A stretch of DNA of 64,000 nucleotides from Limnobaculum parvum (lineage in GTDB: Bacteria > Pseudomonadota > Gammaproteobacteria > Enterobacterales > Enterobacteriaceae): contig NZ_CP029185.2 of the NCBI RefSeq assembly GCF_003096015.2, positions 3,072,001 to 3,136,000 on the forward strand, written 5' to 3'. Numbering within the stretch: position 1 is the stretch's first letter; each line of letters begins with the position of its first letter. Shown here piece by piece: positions 25,228 through 33,036 of the stretch. The notes under the pieces are model-generated. The model saw nothing but the letters and a program-made list of their open reading frames with translations. It did no database searches and was not told the origin of the DNA. Both the position numbers and the translations under genes were made by a program.

Positions 25228-25252
25228 CCGGCTAGTTAAGTATATACCCCCC
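25228..25252 (-). repeat. Right terminal inverted repeat of the IS1595-family element
   Basis: The reverse complement begins GGGGGGTATATACTTAAC then TAGCCGG. A second GGCTAGT copy lies just inside at ~25210, as an internal transposase-binding repeat might. The ~200 bp between the GNAT promoter and this end contain no gene. Confidence 0.82.
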
Positions 25253-25260
25253 TAAATTTT
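25253..25260. repeat. Right 8-bp target site duplication (TAAATTTT)
   Basis: Exact copy of 21260–21267, directly abutting the right inverted repeat. Confidence 0.88.
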
Positions 25261-25262
25261 TT

Positions 25263-25290
25263 ATCCTCTCATTCTTATGAATGAGAGGAT
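25263..25290. other. Perfect 12-bp hairpin next to the insertion site
   Basis: ATCCTCTCATTC (25263–25274) pairs with GAATGAGAGGAT (25279–25290) around TTAT. A T run precedes rather than follows it on the plus strand, so it is not an obvious terminator in either direction. Confidence 0.4.
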
Positions 25291-25445
25291 GATTTAATTC
25301 AGATGCTATACTCATATTTAATGGATAGATGTCACTTCACAGCGTTAAAACAATCAGAATAGAAAAGTAATTTCATATAAAAACCAATGGGGCGCTGGTG
25401 CTTTAATACATATACATTGCACTTTCATCCAATGTGGGGGTCTAT

Positions 25446-26006
25446 ATGTTCTCTTTTCGTGTTTTTTTGATTGTAATTTCCTTTATTTCAATAACTGCTT
25501 GCACAACTCAGAAGGCATTACAGGAGACGGGGAAGGAAATTGATAATGGCAATTATGGCGTTGCCACTTGGTATACTCTAACATTACCTATTGTTATGGT
25601 TTATGACGTTTTTACTCTTGGTGGAACTTCAGATGTTAACACCGGGATCAGCGACTTATCCTCTGCGGCATCAGCTATATCCCCTAATTCAGATGCCGCG
25701 AATACACTGTCTTCAATGGCTACTGTCAATACTTCCAGTAATCCTGAAGTTATGCAGTCAGTGAGCTCCGCCATGGTTAGCAAATCACAGAGTAATAATC
25801 CCGTTGCTTCTGGTAGTAATGCGAATTGTGATAATTCCACTCCTGATAGGTTTGCCCGCTGCTGTAACGCATTGAAAGGAAGTATGTTCCCTCCCCATCA
25901 AGATTCGGATGGAACTATGGGCTACGGATGTAAATTAGAAGATGGGAGTCGAAGAGGATGCACGTACAGAGGTGGCGCTTTAATTCAGTGCACCGTTGCT
26001 GATTAA
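25446..26006 (+). CDS. Hypothetical Cys-rich lipoprotein
   Basis: A 186-residue protein from ATG 25446 (GTG 25434 is an alternative). A lipoprotein signal ends in ISITAC, putting the lipidated Cys at position 19. The middle (residues ~65–130) is low-complexity and rich in Ser, Asn and Ala. The C-terminal ~60 residues hold six cysteines (NCDN, RCCN, YGCK, RGCT, IQCT) and probably form a disulfide-bonded domain. I do not recognise the family. Upstream is ~180 bp of AT-rich DNA right of the mobile element. Confidence 0.7.
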   Translation: MFSFRVFLIVISFISITACTTQKALQETGKEIDNGNYGVATWYTLTLPIVMVYDVFTLGGTSDVNTGISDLSSAASAISPNSDAANTLSSMATVNTSSNPEVMQSVSSAMVSKSQSNNPVASGSNANCDNSTPDRFARCCNALKGSMFPPHQDSDGTMGYGCKLEDGSRRGCTYRGGALIQCTVAD

Positions 26007-26185
26007 GTTGAATCGGGATTATAAAGATATATCAGAGTTTCAGGGTTGTTGAGACTGGAATGACTTTTTTGTACCAGAGATAGAATGGTGCCAGGCTATT
26101 ATTGCCTATCGAATTCCTCCAATTATTATATAATTCGCGCCATCAACATATTGCTTGTAATGGACATTAAACAGGAGCCTGACAA

Positions 26186-26362
26186 ATGGAAGATCAAATT
26201 CTGAACGTGATGAAAGAAGCCGGTAAACCAATTTCTGCGGGAGAAGTGGAAAAACTATCCGGATTAGACCGTAAAGAGATCGATAAAGCGTTTAAAGTGA
26301 TGAAAGAGAAGGGAAGCATTGTTTCTCCTGTGCGTTGCAAGTGGGAGCCGGCGCAGAAGTAA
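26186..26362 (+). CDS. Small winged-helix DNA-binding-like protein (58 aa)
   Basis: ATG 26186 follows AGGAG. The whole 58-residue product reads as one small winged helix: VMKEAGKPISAGEVEKLSGL (helices 1–2), DRKEIDKAFKVMKEKG (recognition helix) and SIVSPVRCKWEP (wing). Similar small proteins occur widely in enteric bacteria without an assigned role. A TATAAT-like sequence lies ~60 bp upstream and a terminator follows. Confidence 0.78.
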   Translation: MEDQILNVMKEAGKPISAGEVEKLSGLDRKEIDKAFKVMKEKGSIVSPVRCKWEPAQK

Positions 26363-26402
26363 GTTGAGCCAATAAACAGATTTAAAAACAAATTATATTA
26401 TT

Positions 26403-26427
26403 AAGCCCGCAAATTGCGGGCTTTTCA
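26403..26427 (+). terminator. Terminator after the small winged-helix gene
   Basis: AAGCCCGC pairs with GCGGGCTT around AAATT and is followed by TTTC. It lies between convergent genes and may also serve yhfS. Confidence 0.75.
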
Positions 26428-26441
26428 CTAAATCCACATCC

Positions 26442-27521
26442 TTACCCACAACTCTCCCGCAAAATCCGCAAAATCGTCTCCGCCCCACTTCGATTAGGGT
26501 TGATACGAATCATCCGTTTTTCCAGCGAAGCGTCGGACTGGCGGAAAGTGCCAGACACGCGGTAGAACAGCGGCGGGATCTCAAACCGTGATTCGGCACC
26601 CACCGGGTAAGGTAGCGCTCCCAGAGTCTGAGCTTTTGCCAATACTTGTGCCGCAATCGGCTCATGAAATTCAACCAACAGTACTTTAGACTGCGCATTA
26701 GCAATAAAAGCCTGTTTTACCGATTGCACTTCTCCCTGATTCAACCGGGAGACTACTTCATCATTCACCATTGCCTGTACTGCATGGGTCACAGGGGCAA
26801 ACACCATACCACGCAGCACTTCCATTGCCTGAAAACCCTGAATTTGGCTGCCGCCAGAATACATGCTGCCACGAACCTGCTCGATTCGTGCTTTATCGCC
26901 GGTAATCACACCTACACCGGGAGGGCCAAGCAATTTGAAACAGGAAAACGTCGATAGCGTCGCACCCAGCTCGCAACCAATATGCTCCACCTTCATTACT
27001 GCATAATTATCATCAATCAGTGTAGGGAGCTGATAACGATTAGCCAAAGCAATCACTTCGCCTAAATCATAGCTATCGTCCATTTTCTGGCGCGTATGCT
27101 GTATCAAGCAGGCAACGGGCTTATGGGTGGCAATCGCGTCTTTAACCGCATCCAGATGGTTAAAATCGGCTTTAACAATCTTAATACCCATCTGGTCAAT
27201 AGAGACCTGTGTCGTTGGGTAAACGGGTGCATCATGCACCAGTAGCGTTTCCCCCGGTTTGGTCAACGTGGCGAGACCGGCGCGCAAAGCCCCAGTCCCT
27301 GCCCCGCTAACCAACGCCGCGGCTTCAGCGTTAAAAAAGTCAGCGATAACCTGCTCTACCCGATGCGTAATCAGAGGTTGATTCAGGCCCGGCACCAGCC
27401 CCAGATCGCCCTGAGTTAAAAAATCACTGCCGGGAAAATGACGGCAGATAATATCCACCAGTCGAAACTGTTTTTGCTGCGCCTGAAGCATCGTCATACT
27501 TTGCAAAGGGTAGGTTTTCAT
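26442..27521 (-). CDS. yhfS: YhfS-like PLP-dependent aminotransferase-fold protein
   Basis: A 359-residue fold-type I PLP enzyme, very similar to E. coli YhfS (361 aa). The start MKTYPLQSMT and the segments FPGSDFLTQGDLGLVPGLNQP, ALVSGAGTGALRAGL, LIDDNYAVMKVEHIGCELGA and SCFKLLGPPGVG are conserved; the Lys in SCFK is the likely Schiff-base residue. The substrate is unknown. It is the last gene of the yhfZYXWVUTS operon, 31 bp after yhfT. Confidence 0.9.
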   Translation of the reverse strand: MKTYPLQSMTMLQAQQKQFRLVDIICRHFPGSDFLTQGDLGLVPGLNQPLITHRVEQVIADFFNAEAAALVSGAGTGALRAGLATLTKPGETLLVHDAPVYPTTQVSIDQMGIKIVKADFNHLDAVKDAIATHKPVACLIQHTRQKMDDSYDLGEVIALANRYQLPTLIDDNYAVMKVEHIGCELGATLSTFSCFKLLGPPGVGVITGDKARIEQVRGSMYSGGSQIQGFQAMEVLRGMVFAPVTHAVQAMVNDEVVSRLNQGEVQSVKQAFIANAQSKVLLVEFHEPIAAQVLAKAQTLGALPYPVGAESRFEIPPLFYRVSGTFRQSDASLEKRMIRINPNRSGAETILRILRESCG

Positions 27522-27552
27522 CTTTTTTACCTTAAATATTTACAGGTCAGCC

Positions 27553-28902
27553 TCAGCCTAATCCCATGATATAAATAATATTCGCCAAAATACCCACCAG
27601 AATGGTAGCAATCGGACCAATCGCCATCTCAACCAGTGGACGTTTTGATGTCTTATTCAGCAGATAGATACCCGCAACGACCATAAAGCCCATGCCTGGT
27701 AAAATCGCGTTTGATGCAATCATGCCGCCAACCAGCAGTGATATTTCCAGCATTCGGGTGATCGCCGTTCGGATGTGATCGCCACAGGCTTTAACCCCAG
27801 GGTATTTATCCAACCAGATAGCAATCTTCGCCAACAGCATGATTTCCATCAGCATAATCACACAACCTGCGATGAAGGCTATCCACGGGTTGTTCGTTGC
27901 CAGACCTGCAACGAAAACAAACTTCATCCCATCTGGGCTATATACCCCAGTGGCAATGGCTGTCGTTCCCACTAGCGGTACAAAGCTGATAGCGCGAGCT
28001 AGTGCAACCAGTAGCGCACCATTTTGCTCTCCCTGAGCCATTAATTGCAGCGATACCGGGCCTTCAGCTAACAGGCTAAAAGACATGGTTGCAGCAACAG
28101 CGGTTAAGCCACCGCTCAGCACCAATAGCCATTTGTTTTTCTGAATACGTGCAATACGGGAAGAAAACAGACCAACCAACATCTCATTGGCCCCTTTCTG
28201 ATCGCTGCCCGTATTTTCCGGTGGACGTTGCTTCATAGCAAAGTAGAACATGGCGATCATCGCAATCAGTAGAGCGGAACCGTTCGGATCCAGCTTAACT
28301 GGCTTCTCAATAAAGCCGCCAAAGCTTAAAGTACCAATGGATTGAGTTGCCAAATAACCAATTAGCGTGGCAATTAATACCCAAATTCCTTTGCGGTAAC
28401 CATATTGATAGCCCACCACCACCGCCGGGAACAGAGAAAAACAGACCACGATTGGATCGCCAACTTTGCTCAAGTTGCTCATAAAGTTAACCGGCAACAT
28501 GGCAAACAGTTCCACCACTGATTTCAGACCAGTTAATAGCGCAACCGCATAAAACGCACCAATAATGCCGGATAAAACGAAACCTTTTTTACTGTTTGAA
28601 CACCAGACCCCGATAACATCCGTACCCAATAACAAGCTGTGTACCAGAATGATAGGAGCCGTCAGCGAAAAAGGAATACCAAAACCAATAATCAGGCCAA
28701 AGCTTAAGGCAAAGCTGGTAGCGGCTAGCGCTTTGCGGCTCATACGCCCTTCTAAATGTTCTGGAATCAGCGGTCGTAATCCATCATGGAAAACCGCAAT
28801 CCCCCGATTTGCCATCATCGCAGAAATCGCACCTATCGCGGCCAAAAGCCCGGCCTTAACGGGATCGACTTCAATAAGCCGCATCAAAAATTCCTGTACC
28901 AT
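27553..28902 (-). CDS. yhfT: YhfT-like polytopic inner-membrane protein
   Basis: A 449-residue protein (E. coli YhfT 434) with about ten hydrophobic segments and the family blocks MMANRGIAVFHDGLRPLIPEH, LGFVPL-type GTTAIATGVYSPDG, and LLNKTSKRPLVEMAIGPIAT. It is probably a transporter for the substrate or product of the yhf enzymes, but no substrate is known. It sits between yhfU and yhfS in the operon. Confidence 0.88.
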   Translation of the reverse strand: MVQEFLMRLIEVDPVKAGLLAAIGAISAMMANRGIAVFHDGLRPLIPEHLEGRMSRKALAATSFALSFGLIIGFGIPFSLTAPIILVHSLLLGTDVIGVWCSNSKKGFVLSGIIGAFYAVALLTGLKSVVELFAMLPVNFMSNLSKVGDPIVVCFSLFPAVVVGYQYGYRKGIWVLIATLIGYLATQSIGTLSFGGFIEKPVKLDPNGSALLIAMIAMFYFAMKQRPPENTGSDQKGANEMLVGLFSSRIARIQKNKWLLVLSGGLTAVAATMSFSLLAEGPVSLQLMAQGEQNGALLVALARAISFVPLVGTTAIATGVYSPDGMKFVFVAGLATNNPWIAFIAGCVIMLMEIMLLAKIAIWLDKYPGVKACGDHIRTAITRMLEISLLVGGMIASNAILPGMGFMVVAGIYLLNKTSKRPLVEMAIGPIATILVGILANIIYIMGLG

Positions 28903-28916
28903 AACAATTTCCTTGA

Positions 28917-29276
28917 TTAGGAGTAGATAGCCGCAATAATGACAGGAACAACGACATCAATGTCTTGTCCCGTAAATCCGAAAGCACTTTTACCGCCTTT
29001 TACATGAGCGATAATCTCTTCATCAGATAGAATCTTTCCCGGCATCCCAACGGTGACACAGCGGTCCATACCGGCAATCGCGATAGCCATAGCTAACGCA
29101 CCGCCGCCGCCGGTATTACAGGCCCCAAGATAATAATCTACTGTTCCGCTTTTAAGCGCCATTGCCGCTTCAATATCGTTCATCACCACGACAGACGTGG
29201 CTTTATCACCCGCTAATGTACGGATACTTTCTGCAATCTTTTCTTTTTCAATCTGTCCACCGACTACAAATTTCAT
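28917..29276 (-). CDS. yhfU: YhfU-like DUF2620 protein
   Basis: A 119-residue protein (E. coli YhfU 117). It contains MKFVVGGQIEKEKIAESIRTL, DYYLGACNTGGGGALAMAIAI and GKSAFGFTGQDID. Gly-rich loops suggest a small α/β cytoplasmic protein. The function is unknown; family DUF2620 is found almost only in yhf operons. Confidence 0.88.
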   Translation of the reverse strand: MKFVVGGQIEKEKIAESIRTLAGDKATSVVVMNDIEAAMALKSGTVDYYLGACNTGGGGALAMAIAIAGMDRCVTVGMPGKILSDEEIIAHVKGGKSAFGFTGQDIDVVVPVIIAAIYS

Positions 29277-29293
29277 GGTCTTATCCTTATGTT

Positions 29294-30196
29294 CTATTCT
29301 TGGCTGTAATTAAAAAAAGCAGCCGGGTTATGACGCAACATGAGGTCTATCTCCCGCTGGGTAAAGTCTGCTTTTTGCAACATGGGTACAAACGTTGTTA
29401 AAAGGTAATCAAAACCGATACCGCCATTGCCTTTCAGATGTGAACGGCGGGTGATATCCATGGAAAGCATGACGCGATCAAGCATGCCCCGAGCCTTGAT
29501 GGACTGAAGCATCTCAATCCGCTTGCTGTCAGGGTAGTAATCATTCTTGCCAATCGTGTCGAACTGCACCCAAGCACCACCATCAAGCAAAGGCAAGATG
29601 GTATCCAGATTGTCTTTCAGGTCACAATGACCAATGACAATATGTTGGGGATCAACACCAAACACCTTCAGCAGGATTAATTGTTCACGTCCCATTGTGC
29701 TGAGTGTGGTATGGGTGGAAATAGGCCGCCCCGTAGCGTGATGGGCAAGGGCTGCCGCTTCAAAGACTTTACGTTCATCATCAGTGATCTGATCAAGGCT
29801 GGAACCAATTTCAGCAATCACTCCCGCTTTGAGCGAAGTGCCATCAATGCCTTGTTCAATTTCATCAATCATTTCCCGCGCAATGGTTTCAGCACTCATG
29901 GCCTGCAACGAGGACGGGTAAAACTTCTGCTGATAGTATCCCGTTGAAGCAACAACATTTATTTTGCTTTCAGCCATGATATCCAGCATAAATTGAGCAT
30001 CGCGGCCCATATAACGATTGGTCACTTCAACGATATTACGCACGCCAAGGGCGTACAGCTGTTTCATTTCATCTACCAGCAGTTGAAACTGGTCGAGGCG
30101 ACAGTCGATATTGTTTTTAGCCCCAGAGAGATCGATATGCAAATGCTCATGCGCGTAGGTATAGCCTGAAGCATCAATATAGTTTTCTGTGCTCAT
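29294..30196 (-). CDS. php: Phosphotriesterase-homology protein (Php/YhfV)
   Basis: An amidohydrolase-superfamily metal enzyme of 300 aa (E. coli Php 292). Metal-ligand motifs seen: HEHLHID near the N-terminus, the SLKAGVIAEIG strand (bridging residue region), PISTHTT, HIVIGHCDLKD, and LSMDITRR with the catalytic Asp. E. coli Php has no confirmed physiological substrate. It lies in the yhf operon, 3 bp after yhfW and 17 bp before yhfU. Confidence 0.9.
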   Translation of the reverse strand: MSTENYIDASGYTYAHEHLHIDLSGAKNNIDCRLDQFQLLVDEMKQLYALGVRNIVEVTNRYMGRDAQFMLDIMAESKINVVASTGYYQQKFYPSSLQAMSAETIAREMIDEIEQGIDGTSLKAGVIAEIGSSLDQITDDERKVFEAAALAHHATGRPISTHTTLSTMGREQLILLKVFGVDPQHIVIGHCDLKDNLDTILPLLDGGAWVQFDTIGKNDYYPDSKRIEMLQSIKARGMLDRVMLSMDITRRSHLKGNGGIGFDYLLTTFVPMLQKADFTQREIDLMLRHNPAAFFNYSQE

Positions 30197-30199
30197 CCG

Positions 30200-31417
30200 T
30201 TACTCCTGAACCTTAAGCAGCGGCAGAAACGACGTCCCGTTCTGCGGCGCTGGCGCATGGAAAAAATCACATACCGTTGCACCCACATCAGACAGGGTAG
30301 CTCGATGGCCGATCTGAACACCCGTTACCCCCGGTCGATAAACCAGCAGCGGGACTTTCTCCCGGGTATGCTTACTGTGCCCTATGGTAGGGTCATTGCC
30401 ATGATCCGCCATCACCACCAGACAATCTTCCGGCGTCATGATTTTCAAGATATCGGGCAGATTGTTATCCACCACGGTCAGACAATCGGCGTAGCGCTCC
30501 ACATTTTGAGCATGCCCTGACAAATCTGTTTCCTGAATATTGGTACAGATAAACCGATCGCCCGGCTGTCTCATCGCATCCAGCGTAATGTCCATAATGG
30601 TTTGCGAATCAACCAGATTGATATGATTGATACCATGAGAGTTTTCGACAATATCGGCGACCTTACCGATCAGCGTGGTCGGAATATGGCAACTATGCAG
30701 TTTTTCCGGTACTTGTACTTGGCTGTCCACACCATAACCCATATGAACAACCTCAAAACCCTTATCGTAGGCCCCTGATTTCGGTGCATTAATACCAATA
30801 TAGATACCGAGTTTTTCTTCTGCTGCATCGATGATCTGCTGGCTTGATACCAGTAACCCACCAAAAGCAATAACGCGATCGACGCTGACACAATCTCGCA
30901 CAATACGTCCGATCTTTTTTACCTGCTCAAAAGAGATTTCAGACAGGTTGGCGGTGATATTAAAGACCTGACCAAGATCTGCCTCCAGATTATCTCCTAT
31001 GGCAACATGCTGATTAACCAATAAATACTGCAGCGTATCGCCAATGCGTTCTACCTGATAATCAGCCGCAAGCAGCGCCTTCTCTACCGTACCCATCACC
31101 TCAGAAAAAGGGATCCTTAATGGAGTCTTCGGTTTCGTTCCAAGAATCTCCTGATGCCCCATAAAAGTATCACCACCTTCATGTTGCAAATCGGCAGTAC
31201 CAAAATTGGCATCAGCACTCGGTTGCATCACATTGGCACTAAATCCAAGCGCGTTTATAATTCCCAGCTTTTCTAACACGGGCAAACGCAAGTCAGGTTT
31301 GGCCTGTAAAATATGTGCGCAGGTATTGGCCCCAATATCTTGTGGGCGAACCTGCGGCACATCATCCATAGTGCCAACACCAAAACTATCAATCACCAAT
31401 ACCAAAAACTTAGCCAT
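30200..31417 (-). CDS. yhfW: YhfW-like phosphopentomutase/alkaline-phosphatase-superfamily enzyme
   Basis: A 405-residue metal-dependent enzyme of the phosphopentomutase group. The first metal and catalytic motif DSFGVGTMDD is at residues ~10, and the later ligands are in VVMADHGNDPTIGHSKHTREKVP. GHQEILGTKP and CTNIQETDLSGHAQ are also typical. ATG 31417 is used because AKFLVLVIDSFG is the conserved start; it overlaps yhfX by 8 bp. It probably interconverts or cleaves a sugar phosphate in the uncharacterised yhf pathway. Confidence 0.9.
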   Translation of the reverse strand: MAKFLVLVIDSFGVGTMDDVPQVRPQDIGANTCAHILQAKPDLRLPVLEKLGIINALGFSANVMQPSADANFGTADLQHEGGDTFMGHQEILGTKPKTPLRIPFSEVMGTVEKALLAADYQVERIGDTLQYLLVNQHVAIGDNLEADLGQVFNITANLSEISFEQVKKIGRIVRDCVSVDRVIAFGGLLVSSQQIIDAAEEKLGIYIGINAPKSGAYDKGFEVVHMGYGVDSQVQVPEKLHSCHIPTTLIGKVADIVENSHGINHINLVDSQTIMDITLDAMRQPGDRFICTNIQETDLSGHAQNVERYADCLTVVDNNLPDILKIMTPEDCLVVMADHGNDPTIGHSKHTREKVPLLVYRPGVTGVQIGHRATLSDVGATVCDFFHAPAPQNGTSFLPLLKVQE

Positions 31418-32585
31418 AGAAAGCCCCCTGTTTAAGCATCCCCTGACTGGTATAAATACCATCCAGCACAGGTCGCCCGGTTTGAATACCAGAAACTAAA
31501 GCAACGTCGCTGCGGGTAACAAAAATCTGGGTGCGGAAACACATGACAACACCACTACCCACTGGATAGTGACCTTCAAGAGGAATGTGATAGTCAATGC
31601 TTGAATCATCCAGAGGTAATATCGAGGCTGTTTGAACCGTCGATGAAGAAGAAGAAAAAACCAGCCCCTTACTGGCGTGACCCCGACGGTAATAGCCGCC
31701 GCCAAAGCAATAGCTGATGCCTGAAAACTGGTGGGATACTTCCGTGATATACACCATAGCAATTCTTTCAGGCTCAGTACCAGCATGGTTAGCGGGAATA
31801 GTGCCGGTCAACGCATGTCCCGGTTCGGTATGAGTAATGCCATACTCAGCCAACAGCGGTAAGGTGCTACAACTTGTAGCCGACGGTGCATTGAGTTGCT
31901 GAATTCCAACCCCCATATCAGTGAGCCGGTTATAAGCAGTCAGCAGCGTTTGCAGATTTGGTGTCGGCAAGGTGCTCTGCTGCTTATCGTCCCACAACAG
32001 GCAGGGGAAGTGTGTAAGCCCGGTAAGTTTGATACCCGGCATCATTTGTATCTGCTGAACAATATTGTCCAGATCGTTTAGCATAAATCCCGCTTCCTGA
32101 CCGGGATAAAGCTGGTCGCTCTCGGCGATCATCTTAATCATCACGGGCTGGACCACACCGATAGATTGCGCCACCTTACTAATCTGCTGCGCTTTTTCAA
32201 GGGAAAAAACGGTTATCACCTGAGGATGCAACCGGAGCATTTTTTCCACCAGCGCATCCGGGATTTGTACCAGATGCCCGACATGACAGAGGGGAACCTG
32301 ATGCTCACTTAAAACTTCCGCTTCCCTGAAGTCTACTGCAACGACTCCCCGATAACCCAACTCAATTAGCCGCTGGGCAAGGGTTGGGTTACGTCCTATC
32401 TGTTTAGTCATCAGGTAGAGCTCAATACCGTAGTCATTTGCGGTTTTAAGCAGCTTACTCCCATTTTCCAGCACCTGATCCACATCGATAACATAGGTAT
32501 CAGGTAAAATAGCACCCTGACGCCAGAGCGTTATCGCAGCCTCAATCAGTTGGGGATTCTGTTTTTTAAGTGCATCAACAAACAT
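31410..32585 (-). CDS. yhfX: YhfX-like PLP-binding alanine-racemase-fold enzyme
   Basis: A 391-residue protein (E. coli YhfX 387) with an N-terminal PLP barrel of the alanine racemase type. The sequence TYVIDVDQVLENGSKL precedes LYLMTKQIGRNP, whose Lys is the likely PLP Schiff base. Later blocks are GLTHFPCLLWDD, EPGHALTGTIPAN and YCFGGGYYRRGH. The substrate is unknown. A 67-bp gap with a long perfect hairpin separates it from yhfY. Confidence 0.9.
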   Translation of the reverse strand: MFVDALKKQNPQLIEAAITLWRQGAILPDTYVIDVDQVLENGSKLLKTANDYGIELYLMTKQIGRNPTLAQRLIELGYRGVVAVDFREAEVLSEHQVPLCHVGHLVQIPDALVEKMLRLHPQVITVFSLEKAQQISKVAQSIGVVQPVMIKMIAESDQLYPGQEAGFMLNDLDNIVQQIQMMPGIKLTGLTHFPCLLWDDKQQSTLPTPNLQTLLTAYNRLTDMGVGIQQLNAPSATSCSTLPLLAEYGITHTEPGHALTGTIPANHAGTEPERIAMVYITEVSHQFSGISYCFGGGYYRRGHASKGLVFSSSSSTVQTASILPLDDSSIDYHIPLEGHYPVGSGVVMCFRTQIFVTRSDVALVSGIQTGRPVLDGIYTSQGMLKQGAFYG

Positions 32586-32606
32586 ATCTTTCCCTTAAAT
32601 ACGCGC

Positions 32607-32650
32607 TTTACCCCTCAAATATTCAAATAAATGAATATTTGAGGGGTAAA
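32607..32650. other. 19-bp perfect hairpin inside the yhf operon
   Basis: TTTACCCCTCAAATATTCA (32607–32625) is the exact inverted repeat of 32632–32650 with an AATAAA loop. It fills most of the yhfY–yhfX gap. No T run follows it in the direction of transcription, so it looks like an mRNA-processing or stabilising element rather than a simple terminator. Confidence 0.7.
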
Positions 32651-32652
32651 AA

Positions 32653-33012
32653 TTAGCGATCGTTCGCAGCCAACATCAGGCTATAGAGATTAACCAACAA
32701 ATATCCCTCTTCCGATGGATCGATGGTCAGAGGGAAATGCCGAAGTAATGCATTATGAATAACCAACAATGACGGATATTGCTCAGATTGCTGAACCTCT
32801 TCCAAAACCTCATTATCAATCGGGGTAATACTTTCACCACGACGAGAACGCATTAAAGCGCTGGCCATGTGGGTCAATGCCATATTCCCCTGTGAATGAC
32901 GTATCGAAATGTTCCACTGCTGTTCAAGCTCGCTAATCACATTTAGCATGCCATCATGAATCTCTTGATCAATGACACCACCTTGTAAAAGAATGGCTAA
33001 CCGCTGCTCCAT
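32653..33012 (-). CDS. yhfY: YhfY-like PRD-domain protein
   Basis: A 119-residue protein (E. coli YhfY 120) that is essentially one PTS-regulation-type (PRD) helical domain. It contains MEQRLAILLQGG, GNMALTHMASALMRSRRGE and NEVLEEVQQSEQYP. It has no DNA-binding domain of its own, so it may modulate the adjacent regulator YhfZ. It begins 24 bp after yhfZ. Confidence 0.88.
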   Translation of the reverse strand: MEQRLAILLQGGVIDQEIHDGMLNVISELEQQWNISIRHSQGNMALTHMASALMRSRRGESITPIDNEVLEEVQQSEQYPSLLVIHNALLRHFPLTIDPSEEGYLLVNLYSLMLAANDR

Positions 33013-33036
33013 ATCACTTCTCTTTTAAATTTTATA

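Larger units (their letters stand above)
21268..25252. mobile_element. IS1595-family element with passenger genes (3,985 bp)
   Basis: Bounded by an 8-bp direct repeat and by imperfect 25-bp terminal inverted repeats (19 of 25 positions match) that begin GGG and share TACTTA-CTAGCC. It contains, left to right: a RelA/SpoT-domain gene (minus), the ISXO2-like transposase (plus), a coupled accessory ORF (plus), and a GNAT acetyltransferase with a small upstream partner (both minus). The transposase alone would need ~1.1 kb, so about 2.8 kb is cargo and control sequence. IS1595-family members with passenger genes are known as a class; this particular cargo set I do not recognise. Confidence 0.88.

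Noticed and set aside
20948..25260. Integrative island using tRNA-Ile as attachment site
   Set aside because: No integrase is present and I see no second copy of the tRNA 3' end; the boundaries found are those of a transposase-type insertion with an 8-bp duplication 237 bp further on.
25263..25290. Terminator next to the transposon
   Set aside because: The stem is perfect but the T run precedes it on the plus strand and an A run follows on the minus strand, so neither direction gives a standard terminator.
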